In this document: positions 48,554-57,375 of the stretch, in pieces | How the letters are laid out: each line of letters opens with the position of its first letter | Numbering within the stretch: the first letter of the stretch is position 1 | NCBI RefSeq assembly: GCF_012849095.1 | Contig: NZ_CP051680.1 | Coordinates: 3,162,001 to 3,226,000, forward strand | Reading direction: 5' to 3' | DNA length: 64,000 nucleotides | Source of the DNA: Cohnella herbarum | GTDB lineage: Bacteria; Bacillota; Bacilli; Paenibacillales; Paenibacillaceae | The notes under the pieces: model-generated | Told to the model about the DNA's origin: nothing | Seen by the model: only the letters and a program-made list of their open reading frames with translations | The model's database searches: none | Made by a program: the position numbers and the translations under genes

Positions 48554-49627
48554 ATGATGAACGAGATCGTTCGCCTAGACTTTAAGGCGATTCTGAACCA
48601 TCCGCTGCCATGGGAACGATTCGCGGGCAAAACGGTTCTGGTCACGGGAGCCGGCGGATTCCTGTCCGCTTATATGGTCGAGACTTTACTTCGCTTGAAT
48701 CAAGAGGCATTGAGCGACAGTGAACCCGTTCACGTGATCGCTCTGGTTAGAAACGAAGAAGCGGCTCGTATTAGATTCTCTGCCTACCGGAATGATCCTC
48801 GCTTGGAATACCTCGTTCAAGATGTTTGCGAGCCTATCGAATTGAATCCGAAACGGGAAATCCATTACGTCATTCATGCGGCCAGCCAAGCAAGCCCCAA
48901 ATTGTTCGGATCGGACCCGGTCGGCACTTTGTCGGCCAACGTTCTCGGAACGGCGAACCTGTTGAGGCTGGCTGCCGACAATCCGATCGATTCGTTCCTC
49001 TATTTCAGCAGCAGCGAGGTTTACGGGGAACTAAATCCATCGCTCATTCCGAATAAGGAGCTGGACTACGGTTATCTCGATCCGACTTCCGTACGGTCGT
49101 GTTACGCGGAAAGCAAACGTATGGGAGAAACGATGTGCGTCGCATGGCATCGTCAGTTCGGAGTGCCGGTAAAGATCGTGCGACCCTATCACACGTACGG
49201 ACCGGGTATGCGTCTGGACGATGGGAGAGTATTCGCCGATTTCGTGCGGAACGTCGTCGAACGGCGGGATATCGTAATGAGAAGCGACGGCACCGACACT
49301 CGCGCCTTTTGTTACATAAGCGATGCGACGATCGGCTTCTTCACGGTGATGTTACTAGGCGGAATAGCCGAGGCTTACAACGTCGGAAACCCTGATTGCG
49401 AGGTAAGTATCGCGCTCTTAGCGGATAAGATGACTCGTTTGTTCCCTGAAACGGGTTTAAGCGTCGTTCGGGAACCTAGACCGGATATCTCTTATATGCA
49501 GAGCCCTGTTCATAGAAGTTGTCCGGATATCGCTAAAGTTAGTCGACTGGGTTGGAAACCTGCGATCGGAATCGAAGATGGCTTTCGGAGAACGGTATTG
49601 AGCTTCGGAGGCGAGCGTGGATTATGA
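48554..49627 (+). CDS. NAD-dependent epimerase/dehydratase (extended SDR)
   Basis: 357 residues. The Rossmann motif TGAGGFLSAYMVE is preceded by a ~25-residue N-terminal tag. The catalytic Tyr-Lys pair is in CYAESKRMGE and the Ser/Thr site in YFSSSEVYGE. The length and HTYGPGMRL fit UDP-sugar epimerases/dehydratases or UDP-glucuronate decarboxylase-like enzymes. It overlaps an FkbM-type methyltransferase by 11 nt. The pair probably makes or modifies a nucleotide-sugar or surface sugar; the exact substrate is not readable. Confidence 0.83.
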   Translation: MMNEIVRLDFKAILNHPLPWERFAGKTVLVTGAGGFLSAYMVETLLRLNQEALSDSEPVHVIALVRNEEAARIRFSAYRNDPRLEYLVQDVCEPIELNPKREIHYVIHAASQASPKLFGSDPVGTLSANVLGTANLLRLAADNPIDSFLYFSSSEVYGELNPSLIPNKELDYGYLDPTSVRSCYAESKRMGETMCVAWHRQFGVPVKIVRPYHTYGPGMRLDDGRVFADFVRNVVERRDIVMRSDGTDTRAFCYISDATIGFFTVMLLGGIAEAYNVGNPDCEVSIALLADKMTRLFPETGLSVVREPRPDISYMQSPVHRSCPDIAKVSRLGWKPAIGIEDGFRRTVLSFGGERGL

Positions 49628-50597
49628 GGGGGGACGGATATTGAAGGGTCATTTTCAAGAAAAACAAGACTACTTTAATCGGAAACTCACTAAAACGGAG
49701 TACATTGAGCGGATGCACGATCTCTATCACAGGCTATTATTCGCCTACTCCGAGTTGTTGCCGGAAACGGATATCGCCGCTATCGAGATCGTCGATCATC
49801 GGGTAATTGCGACGACTCGCGCCGAAGGGATCAAGATGGTCTGCGACCCTAACGATCATAGAATCGTCCCGATGGAAATTCTCAATTTTAACGCGTACGA
49901 GCCCGAAGAACTGGAGTGGATCTACAAGCTGCTTCCGCCTCGACCGGTCATCCTCGATATCGGGGCGAACATGGGATGGTATTCTTTGCACATGGCCAAG
50001 CAAATCCCGGATAGCGTCGTTTACGCTTTCGAGCCCCTTCCGGCCGCTTACGGCTATTTGGTCGAGAACCTGGCAATAAACAATATGTCCAACGTACGAA
50101 GTTATAACCTCGGTTTGTCGGACCGGAATGGAAACTTCGATTTTTATTATTACAAATCAGGCTCCGTGAACAGTTCGCTAGCAAACTTGTCCGAACGTGA
50201 CGAGGTCGAGATAATTTCCTGCCCGTTGACGAGGCTAGACATATTCGCTCAAAACATCAAAGAGCCTATCGATTTCATCAAATGCGATGTCGAAGGCGCG
50301 GAGCTGTCGGTCGTTATCGGCGGACTTGAGACGATTAAACGACACAAACCTATCCTATTCCTGGAGTTGTTGCGTAAATGGGCCAAGAAATTCAACTATC
50401 ATCCCAATGAGGTGCTCGTCGTCCTCGGAGAGATCGGTTACGCGTGCTTGAGGATCGAAGAAACCGGATTATCCGAAATCGGCGAAATCACGGACGAGAC
50501 GGTGCAGACGAACTTTATTTTTCTTCACCGCGAGAAGCACGAACACGTCTTATCGCTTTATAGCGAATCCAATAGCTCCGGCAGCGACGTCCAATGA
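49617..50597 (+). CDS. FkbM-family methyltransferase
   Basis: 326 residues if GTG 49617 is used, or about 318 from TTG 49641, where a stronger GGGGGG lies upstream. The SAM motif is VILDIGANMGWYSLHMAK, followed by VVYAFEPLPAAYGYL and DFIKCDVEGAELSVV, as in FkbM enzymes that O-methylate sugars or polyketides. An N-terminal 90-residue extension precedes the fold. Its end overlaps the convergent kinase-like gene by 40 nt. Confidence 0.8.
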   Translation: MDYEGGRILKGHFQEKQDYFNRKLTKTEYIERMHDLYHRLLFAYSELLPETDIAAIEIVDHRVIATTRAEGIKMVCDPNDHRIVPMEILNFNAYEPEELEWIYKLLPPRPVILDIGANMGWYSLHMAKQIPDSVVYAFEPLPAAYGYLVENLAINNMSNVRSYNLGLSDRNGNFDFYYYKSGSVNSSLANLSERDEVEIISCPLTRLDIFAQNIKEPIDFIKCDVEGAELSVVIGGLETIKRHKPILFLELLRKWAKKFNYHPNEVLVVLGEIGYACLRIEETGLSEIGEITDETVQTNFIFLHREKHEHVLSLYSESNSSGSDVQ

Positions 50598-51562
50598 TCT
50601 TCGATCCAGTGCATTTCTTCGACGAACCGTCCTAACAATCCGCGCAGCTCGCTTTCGGCTCGAACTTCCGTGCGAAGCCACCAAATGGATTCGATCAAAT
50701 ACAGCATGCGCATAGCCCGGGCGAGCGAGACTTCGGGCATTTCCGCATGGGCTCGATACCCTTCCATATACGCTCGCGCGGATTCGAGTTCGATTTGACC
50801 GTCTCGCAAAGAGCCTGACAAGATTGCGCGGGCGACGTCGATTTCCGGGTAAGCCATCTTCATTCGATCGAAATCCACGATACCCGACAATCCCCACTCA
50901 TGCAACAATAGGTTATCCACCCACAAATCCCAGTGCAGCCATCCGATCGGACTCGAATCGAACATCCGGAAATCCATGGCCTGTACTATGGCTTGCGAAC
51001 GTCTAAGCCACTCCAATACGATCCGATCATCCGCCTCAAGCGCCTTCTGCCGGTTGCCTTGCCATTCTCGCAAGTAACCCTCTTTATTCGGACTCCAAGC
51101 TGGCTTATCCAGCGGCGGTACCGATCGTAGCCATTTATGCATTCGCCCGGTTGCCGCGCCCAATTCAAACATTTGAGCGGCATTCATGCCTCCTGCATCG
51201 ACGGTATGACCGTCAACCCAACCCAGCAACGCATAATGCAAACCCGACGGAGTCACCTGTATGTACTGCCTATTATGGTAAACTTTCGGACAAGGGATTC
51301 CAGCCGTGCACAGACCATTCTGCAATTGAAGAGTCTTCTCTATTGCGTTTCTTCTATCGGGACGTTCCTGTAGCTTGTAACGGTCCGGATGATAATACTT
51401 AACGAATAGCGGCTCTTGATCCGTTACGATCTTCCATTTCACGTTGAGCCAGCCTTTATCGATGGGTTCCGCTTTGTTCACGCGGAGTCCAAACCGCGCT
51501 TTAAGATCATCCGCGATTTCCGCGGCCCAACGCTCGTTCGTTTCATTCGAATGTTGTAACAA
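50558..51562 (-). CDS. APH/CotS-like phosphotransferase
   Basis: 334 residues with a protein-kinase-like fold. The catalytic loop GWLHWDLWVDNLLL holds the HxDxxxxN signature, and GIVDFDR is the metal-binding motif. The ATP-binding Lys is in PLFVKYYHPD. Relatives include aminoglycoside and choline kinases and spore-coat CotS/YutH proteins; no resistance function can be concluded. It is convergent with the FkbM gene. Confidence 0.8.
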   Translation of the reverse strand: MLQHSNETNERWAAEIADDLKARFGLRVNKAEPIDKGWLNVKWKIVTDQEPLFVKYYHPDRYKLQERPDRRNAIEKTLQLQNGLCTAGIPCPKVYHNRQYIQVTPSGLHYALLGWVDGHTVDAGGMNAAQMFELGAATGRMHKWLRSVPPLDKPAWSPNKEGYLREWQGNRQKALEADDRIVLEWLRRSQAIVQAMDFRMFDSSPIGWLHWDLWVDNLLLHEWGLSGIVDFDRMKMAYPEIDVARAILSGSLRDGQIELESARAYMEGYRAHAEMPEVSLARAMRMLYLIESIWWLRTEVRAESELRGLLGRFVEEMHWIEDHWTSLPELLDSL

Positions 51563-51642
51563 GAAATTACCCCCTATTCATCATCTATTGTGGAACGATT
51601 CAGGAACTTACATTCTTTCATTTTAACCATCTATTAATAAAG

Positions 51643-51678
51643 AAAAAAGCCGCCTCAGATCCGAAGACCGTCAGCGGT
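51643..51678 (-). terminator. Probable terminator of the D-arabinan-type operon
   Basis: On the minus strand CCGCTGA...TGAGGCGG forms an imperfect stem followed by TTTTTT, just after the stop of the gene at 51691. Confidence 0.5.
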
Positions 51679-51690
51679 TTACCCGATGAA

Positions 51691-52785
51691 TTAATAATCG
51701 AAGCAAACTTTCATATCCTGAGCGTTAAAAGGAAGATAATCCGCCAGCGGCAACCTTTTCTCCACGGGAAGGATGATCGGATGGTCCTTGTGAGGCTCTG
51801 TCTGATACCAATATGCGGTGCTCGAGTAATCGTCGCTGCGATGATTGTTGTGCCCGTGTTCGATCGTCACTCGGATCGATTGGTCGAACATGACCGGGTC
51901 TTCGATGTGATACCGATACGCCGATATTTTGCCGGACCAATTCGGACCGCCGCCCATTGTTATGCCATGGTAGGGAGAATGATAGACTTGCGTCGGACAC
52001 CACGCCGTATTGAAATAATCCTCCATCCCGGTTCCGTGCAGAGAAGGCGGCCAGGGCTCGCCGTCGATGAAGATCATGTCGTCCCCTTCCCCGTACCAAT
52101 TCCATTCCCGAGTCATTCGTAGATTGTGAATGTTCAGGTTGCAGCCGACGTAATGGCCTTTACCCTCGGCGTCAAGCAAAACATAGTTGCCGTCGCCCGT
52201 CGTGTTCTTGCCCCCGAACTCGAACAACGCATTTGACATCTGTTGATCGTCGACCCCGTCCGTCAGTTCTCTCCGCCATATCGCATGGAAGCGAAGGGGA
52301 CTGTCGATCGGCCGATCGTATGCCTCGTAATCGACGTAATAGTAAAATTTGAGCGGCTTATCCGCGCCCGACTCGATCTCGATTCTCGCCGAAGTCCCGA
52401 ACGGCATCGGGAAAAAGCAGTTCAGCGCCCTCCCATCCTCCGGGCTCATCGCCAGCGGGGCCGAGCTGTAGTTGCGCGTCTCCCCGTGCCCGATCCCGAA
52501 GAAATCGCCGATCGGCGCCTGCACGCTCGGATTCGCTTCCCCGTCCCAGTACATCCGGAGGACGACTTTGCGGTGAAGATGCGCTTCAAGCGTATCGTCC
52601 GTCGGCGCCATCGTCATCCAAATATGCGTAATGCAGCCGCTCCCGATTAATTCGCAAATATCTACCCGTTCGCCCGGGGAAATCACGCGATAATCGCGGT
52701 TGCCTCCCGTCGTATCATAGCTGGAAGCGCGCTTGCGTTTGCCTTCCCTTTCCCTGTATAAATCCCTTAACGACGTTCCCAGCAT
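51691..52785 (-). CDS. GH172 (DUF2961) enzyme, probable exo-alpha-D-arabinofuranosidase
   Basis: 364 residues from ATG 52785 (GGAGG 8 nt upstream); no signal peptide, so cytoplasmic or non-classical. Two jelly-roll domains hold the family's catalytic pair: EWNWYGEGDDMIFIDGE (E233) and HGTGMEDYF (E255), 22 residues apart as in the characterised Bifidobacterium alpha-fructofuranosidase. GH172 contains both alpha-D-fructofuranosidases and exo-alpha-D-arabinofuranosidases that trim mycobacterial arabinan. The operon also encodes a GH183-like endo-enzyme, which favours the second function. It is the last gene of the operon. Confidence 0.78.
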   Translation of the reverse strand: MLGTSLRDLYREREGKRKRASSYDTTGGNRDYRVISPGERVDICELIGSGCITHIWMTMAPTDDTLEAHLHRKVVLRMYWDGEANPSVQAPIGDFFGIGHGETRNYSSAPLAMSPEDGRALNCFFPMPFGTSARIEIESGADKPLKFYYYVDYEAYDRPIDSPLRFHAIWRRELTDGVDDQQMSNALFEFGGKNTTGDGNYVLLDAEGKGHYVGCNLNIHNLRMTREWNWYGEGDDMIFIDGEPWPPSLHGTGMEDYFNTAWCPTQVYHSPYHGITMGGGPNWSGKISAYRYHIEDPVMFDQSIRVTIEHGHNNHRSDDYSSTAYWYQTEPHKDHPIILPVEKRLPLADYLPFNAQDMKVCFDY

Positions 52786-52811
52786 AGAGCCATCCTCCAT
52801 TATCGTGTGGA

Positions 52812-53624
52812 TTATTTGATCCCCGACATCTTAATTCCGTCTACCAGAAAACGCTGCGCCCCGAAGAAGAGCAGGAAGGTCGGAATCGTCGACACGACCG
52901 CGGCCGCGAGCACAACGTTCCAAGGCGTGAAATACCCTCCGCCGACAAGGCTGGCCAAGAACACTTGAACGACCCACAGCTTATCGTCCTGCGTGATAAT
53001 GAGAGGCCACAAGTACGAGTTCCAATTCGCCAGAAAAAAACCGATCGTTAGCGGCGCGATGATCGGAACGGACAGCGGCAGCGCGATCCGGAAGTAAGTT
53101 CCCGCTAGCGACAAGCCGTCCAGATAAGCCGCCTCCTCCAATTCCTTGGGGAAATCCCTGTAAAACTGACGGAACAGGAAGATACCGTATGCGTTAAAAA
53201 TCGAAGGAACGATCAGACCTGCATACGAGTTCAACATGTGAAACTGCTTAGTGATCAGATAAAGCGGAATCATGATGACGGCGAACGGCACCATGAGCGT
53301 GCTGAGCATCCATGCGAAGATCAGTCCCCTCCCGGGAAAACGGAATCGCGCGAGCGCGTAGCCCGACATCGAGTGGAACAACATGGCGACGACGGTTACC
53401 GCGGCGGATACGAGGAGCGAGTTTACGATCGAACGAATCAAGCCGGATCCCCGCATCGCCTCCGCGAAGTTGGAGAATACCGCTTCGAGCGGGAGCAACG
53501 TCACATCAAAAATATGCTCTTCCGAGCGCAAAGAACCGATGACGAGCACGTAAATCGGAAACACGAGCGCGAGGCCGAGAAGCACGGCCAGAGTCGGAAG
53601 CGCTGCGCGCCTTATCGTAAGCAT
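52812..53624 (-). CDS. MalG-type sugar ABC permease
   Basis: 270 residues, six helices, EAA loop KELEEAAYLDGLSLAGTYFR and tail AQRFLVDGIKMSGIK. It starts 4 nt after the stop of the partner permease. With it, it imports oligosaccharide delivered by one or both binding proteins of this operon. No ATPase gene is adjacent. Confidence 0.88.
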   Translation of the reverse strand: MLTIRRAALPTLAVLLGLALVFPIYVLVIGSLRSEEHIFDVTLLPLEAVFSNFAEAMRGSGLIRSIVNSLLVSAAVTVVAMLFHSMSGYALARFRFPGRGLIFAWMLSTLMVPFAVIMIPLYLITKQFHMLNSYAGLIVPSIFNAYGIFLFRQFYRDFPKELEEAAYLDGLSLAGTYFRIALPLSVPIIAPLTIGFFLANWNSYLWPLIITQDDKLWVVQVFLASLVGGGYFTPWNVVLAAAVVSTIPTFLLFFGAQRFLVDGIKMSGIK

Positions 53625-53628
53625 AAGA

Positions 53629-54531
53629 TCAGCGCTCCTCGCTTTTGGATAATAGTTTTAATTGCACCAGCGAGAGCACGAATATAATCAGAAACAGAAC
53701 AAACGCCATCGCCGAGGAATAACCCATGTTCAACAATTCGAATGCGTGCTTGAAAATATACAGCACGCTAACCTCCGTCGCTCCTGCCGGTCCACCCTTC
53801 GTCATAACCATTATCTGGTCGAACACCTGGAACGAACCGATCGTCGTCACGATGAGGATGAACGTATTGGTCTCGGTAAGCAGAGGGAACGTAATGTAAC
53901 GAAACGTCTGAAAGCGCTTCGCTCCGTCCATGTGAGCCGCCTCGTAGTAGTCCCGGGGAATTTCTTTGATCGCCGACAGAAAAATTATCATGTTGTACCC
54001 CACGTTGATCCAGAGCAGGACGGCAACGACACAGAACATCGCCTGGCTCGTCGAGCCCAGGAACTCCTGGGAAGGGACGTTAAACCATCCTAAGATCCAA
54101 TTGATCAACCCGCTCCGGGGGTCGAGCAAATACATCGCGATAATCGCGGAATTGACTGACGTAATCGCGAACGGCATCAGAAACATCGTCCGCGCGAAGC
54201 CGGATACCCGGCCTTTCAAGGCGTTGATCAGAATGGCGGACAACAAGGACGAGACGAACAGCAGCGGAACGTAGATAACGCTGAAGAGGAGCGTCTTCCC
54301 TACAGACCTCCACCAAGCTTTGTCGTCCATTAAATGCTTGTAATTGTCGAGCCCGGCGAACACTTTCGGGCTAAGGGCGTTCCAGTCGAACAGGCTCACG
54401 TAAAGCGCATATAGGATCGGCAGGAATACGAACACGAACAAGCCGAGCACGTTGGGGAACAGGAACGCATAGGCCGTCCCCCACTCCCGCAAGGTTCGCG
54501 CCGACGTCCGTTTCGCAACCGGAGTTCGCAT
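53629..54531 (-). CDS. MalF-type sugar ABC permease
   Basis: 300 residues, six helices, EAA loop RDYYEAAHMDGAKRFQTFRY and the motif QIMVMTKGGPAGATEVSVLY. The N-terminal 25 residues are basic and cytoplasmic. Preceded by an attenuator-like hairpin after the binding-protein gene and followed without a gap by the second permease. Confidence 0.88.
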   Translation of the reverse strand: MRTPVAKRTSARTLREWGTAYAFLFPNVLGLFVFVFLPILYALYVSLFDWNALSPKVFAGLDNYKHLMDDKAWWRSVGKTLLFSVIYVPLLFVSSLLSAILINALKGRVSGFARTMFLMPFAITSVNSAIIAMYLLDPRSGLINWILGWFNVPSQEFLGSTSQAMFCVVAVLLWINVGYNMIIFLSAIKEIPRDYYEAAHMDGAKRFQTFRYITFPLLTETNTFILIVTTIGSFQVFDQIMVMTKGGPAGATEVSVLYIFKHAFELLNMGYSSAMAFVLFLIIFVLSLVQLKLLSKSEER

Positions 54532-54558
54532 GGGTCGTGCCTCCTCTGTCGGAAAGCG

Positions 54559-54595
54559 GAGACCCCGGCCGCCCGCGCGGAGGCCGAGATCCCCT
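54559..54595 (-). terminator. Hairpin between binding protein and permeases
   Basis: GGAGACCCCGGCC pairs imperfectly with GGCCGAGATCCCC across an 11-nt loop. Without a U-tract it probably limits readthrough or protects the upstream mRNA end, keeping the binding protein more abundant. Confidence 0.5.
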
Positions 54596-54607
54596 TCTTC
54601 TCCGTTC

Positions 54608-55933
54608 TTATTTACTCAAGTAGCTCTTGATCTTGTCGTCTGCGTCTTTCGCCGCAGCCGCGCCGTCCATCTTGCCGAACATGACGTACTGCATGGCGTC
54701 GCCGATAATGTCGACGATCTCCGACGGGTAAGTGGGCTCGGGAATAGCGGAAGCATAGATTTCGTCCGTGAACACTTGGCGCATGCCTTTGCCGTATATT
54801 TCCTTGCCCGCTTCAACGACGGATTTCCGCGGGGAATACGCGAACTTGATCTCCGTGCACCATTTCAGCGCGCGTGAGGCATCGCCGGCGAACACCCACA
54901 TGACGAACTTCGCGGCTTCCTCGACGTTCTTGCCTTTGCTATTCACGGCGAATTTCCAGCCGCCCGCGTCGGTAGACGCTTTTCCTCCGTCCGGAAGCGG
55001 CAGCGGAGCTACCTTGATCGGTACGTCCTTGAAGTTTTCTTCGGCGCGGTTAATCGCCCAAGTACCGAGTACTTGCATGGCCGCCGTCTTCGTCCCAAGG
55101 TTATCGATCTCCCAAGGTCCGTATTGCAGCTTGGATGGAGACAGCTTCTCGCGGAAGAACGATCCGTAGAAATCGAGCGCTTTGGCCACTTCGGGCGTAT
55201 TGAAAGTGGATTGCGTTCCGTCCGCGCTCAGTACGTTGCCGCCTTGCTGCCAGAGGAACGGATACCAGATGAAGTTGAAGTACGCTCCTTTATCGGGCGG
55301 TAACACGAGACCCGCGACTTTGTTCGTCGTCAGCTTGCGCGCAGCCGCCAGTAGTTCATCCCAAGTTTTCGGAACTTCTACGTTCGCGCTCTTCAGCATG
55401 TCTTCGTTGTAATACAGTCCCAGCAGCTCCAATTCGTACGGGAGCGCCATGATCTTGCCGTCTACGGTGACCGCGTCTAAGGACGCAGGGAGAAAATCTT
55501 CTTTCGCGCCTTCCGGAAAATAAGAAGTCAGATCAGCCATCAAGCCGGACTTGGCGAATTTCATGAATTCGCCCGGGCTGATCATGTAGATGTCCGGGCC
55601 ATCGCCGGCAGCGAACGAAGTCGGAAGCTTCGTCGTCATGTAATCTTGTTGGTTGGAGGTCGAATACTCGATCTCGACCCGATCTTGGGATTGATTGTAT
55701 TCCTTGACCAAGTCCTCGAAAAATTTCTGTTCGGCTTCCGTATGGAAATCCCAGAACTTCAGCTTTACTTTTTCTTTGGAGCCGCCGCCGGAATCGCCTT
55801 GCGTGGGAGATGGACTCTCCCCCTGCGCGCCTGAACCTTGGTTGCCGCTATTGTTCGATCCGCAACCGATCTGGAACAACAGGATAAGGCTCATGGACGC
55901 GAGGAGGAGCGACCGCCATTTCGTGCTTTTCAT
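54608..55933 (-). CDS. Sugar-binding lipoprotein, copy 1 of the arabinan-type locus
   Basis: 441 residues from ATG 55933 (GGGGA upstream). Signal peptide with lipobox QIGC, a Ser/Gly/Pro linker (about 25-50), then a MalE-like two-lobed fold (VKLKFWDFHTEAEQKFFEDL, AAGDGPDIYMISPGEFMKF, TAAMQVLGTWAINR). It has its own candidate promoter and operator at about -50 to -107 and is followed by the permease pair. It is clearly paralogous to the gene at 56032: both contain the stretch KWCTEIKFAYS/KWCTEVKFAYP. Confidence 0.87.
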   Translation of the reverse strand: MKSTKWRSLLLASMSLILLFQIGCGSNNSGNQGSGAQGESPSPTQGDSGGGSKEKVKLKFWDFHTEAEQKFFEDLVKEYNQSQDRVEIEYSTSNQQDYMTTKLPTSFAAGDGPDIYMISPGEFMKFAKSGLMADLTSYFPEGAKEDFLPASLDAVTVDGKIMALPYELELLGLYYNEDMLKSANVEVPKTWDELLAAARKLTTNKVAGLVLPPDKGAYFNFIWYPFLWQQGGNVLSADGTQSTFNTPEVAKALDFYGSFFREKLSPSKLQYGPWEIDNLGTKTAAMQVLGTWAINRAEENFKDVPIKVAPLPLPDGGKASTDAGGWKFAVNSKGKNVEEAAKFVMWVFAGDASRALKWCTEIKFAYSPRKSVVEAGKEIYGKGMRQVFTDEIYASAIPEPTYPSEIVDIIGDAMQYVMFGKMDGAAAAKDADDKIKSYLSK

Positions 55934-56008
55934 ACTTGAGGTTCCCCTTTCGATAGGTGTTTGTGAAGTCACCTCGAGTATAGCGGGGAAATCGGAGGGG
56001 CCGTAACG

Positions 56009-56040
56009 AGAAATGTTTTAGGCGGGGTGGACTATTTTTG
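56009..56040 (-). promoter_or_regulatory. Candidate response-regulator operator, binding-protein gene
   Basis: Minus strand: CAAAAATAGTCCACCCCGCC followed by TAAAACATTT. The AGTCCACCC core with A-rich half-sites 20 bp apart also occurs upstream of the GH183 gene (63232-63266). It sits 99 bp (core start) before ATG 55933, upstream of a TATACT -10-like hexamer (55977-55982), and overlaps the stop codon of the preceding gene. Confidence 0.55.
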
Positions 56041-57375
56041 GACGTTGGCGAAATAAGCGGAAAGCCGCGCGTTCGTATCGGCGAGAAGAGTGTCCACCGA
56101 CGCCTCTCCGAACAAGAGCTTGTTCAGCGAGTCGGTAAAGATTCGCGTTAATTCCTCCGGCAGTTGGGGCTCTTGCCTCTCCGTTCCGAAAATCCGGGAA
56201 GTAAACACGGACCGAAGCCCGCGATCGTATTGTTGCTCGCCGGCGGACATAACCGATTCCCGGGAAGGATAAGCGAACTTGACTTCGGTGCACCACTTGA
56301 GCGGAATATCCTCGCGTTCGGCGAAAGCCCATAAAATAAACTTCGCGGCTTCGTCCGCGTTCGAACCGAAATGGTTGACGCCGATCTTCCAGCCCCCGGC
56401 GGCGGTCAATTCCTTGCCACCCGGAGGAACGGGGAGCGGAACGACCCCGATCTCTTGATCGGAATAGTTCGCTTCCAGCGTCCGGATGTTCCAAGAGCCG
56501 CTGACCTGCATAGCCGTCTCGCCGGACGCAAGAATTCCGATGTCCGTCGTCGGACGTGATGGGTGCAAATTCAACAAGCCGTCTTTGGCCATATCTCGGA
56601 AGAAGCCATACATCGTCCGCGCTCCCGGCGCCGTCAAGCCCGACGCCCCACCCTCCTCGGCAACCAAATCTGCTCCAGCCTGCCAGAGGAAAGGTAACCA
56701 TGAGAATGACTGATAGACGCCGCCGAACGTTTCCACGGTTAATCCGCTGCGTTTGCCGGTTCCTAACCTACTCGCCGCCTCGCGCATCTGCTCCCAAGTT
56801 GCGGGAGGTGAAATCCCTTTCTCCCGGAACAGCTTTTCGTTGTAGTACAAACCTAGCAATTCCGTCTCGAACGGGATCGCATAGATCCGACCGTCCACCG
56901 TCACCGAATCCAATGCGGATTTGAAGAAATCGTTCCGCATGTCCTCCGTGAAATGTTCATCGAGAGCTTGCAGAATTCCGGAGTTTACGTACTTGCGGAT
57001 CGTCCCAGCGGACACGAAGAAAATATCCGGTCCGTGTCCCGAAGCGAACGAGCTTGGCATCCGGTTGCCGGAAAAATAATCGTCGCTCGAAATATACTCC
57101 ACCTTGACCTCCACGTTCGGATTGACTTTGGCATACTCTTCCCCCAGCCACTGCCAGAAGCCGAATTCCTCCGACTGGTGGAAAGACCATATCCGAAGCA
57201 CGATCCGATCAGAAGGCGGATCCTTTGCCGCCTGCCGGCCGAGAAGCGTCTCCAGCGTTGGATCGATGTCGGCGGTTTTGCCCCCGCAGGCTGCCGCGAT
57301 CACCAGCAGTAATCCTAGTGCCACGAGACTAGCCAGCGATCGTAACGACCGACCGCACTGTCTTTTATTTGGCAT
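56032..57375 (-). CDS. Sugar-binding lipoprotein, copy 2 (next to the two-component genes)
   Basis: 447 residues with lipobox AAAC, fold motifs IVLRIWSFHQSEEFGFWQWL and ASGHGPDIFFVSAGTIRKY, and clear paralogy to copy 1. Its ATG overlaps the last 11 nt of the regulator gene, so it is translationally coupled to the signalling genes, not to the permeases. This suggests it may present ligand to the kinase as a sensing accessory, with copy 1 serving transport, although both could feed the importer (inference). Confidence 0.85.
   Translation of the reverse strand: MPNKRQCGRSLRSLASLVALGLLLVIAAACGGKTADIDPTLETLLGRQAAKDPPSDRIVLRIWSFHQSEEFGFWQWLGEEYAKVNPNVEVKVEYISSDDYFSGNRMPSSFASGHGPDIFFVSAGTIRKYVNSGILQALDEHFTEDMRNDFFKSALDSVTVDGRIYAIPFETELLGLYYNEKLFREKGISPPATWEQMREAASRLGTGKRSGLTVETFGGVYQSFSWLPFLWQAGADLVAEEGGASGLTAPGARTMYGFFRDMAKDGLLNLHPSRPTTDIGILASGETAMQVSGSWNIRTLEANYSDQEIGVVPLPVPPGGKELTAAGGWKIGVNHFGSNADEAAKFILWAFAEREDIPLKWCTEVKFAYPSRESVMSAGEQQYDRGLRSVFTSRIFGTERQEPQLPEELTRIFTDSLNKLLFGEASVDTLLADTNARLSAYFANVQK

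Noticed and set aside
50558..51562. APH-fold gene as an aminoglycoside-resistance determinant
   Set aside because: Only the generic kinase motifs are visible; spore-coat CotS-like and small-molecule kinases share them.
56018..56701. A 227-codon minus-strand frame overlapping binding-protein copy 2
   Set aside because: Arg/Gly-rich shadow frame with no RBS; the paralogous binding protein is clearly the real gene.
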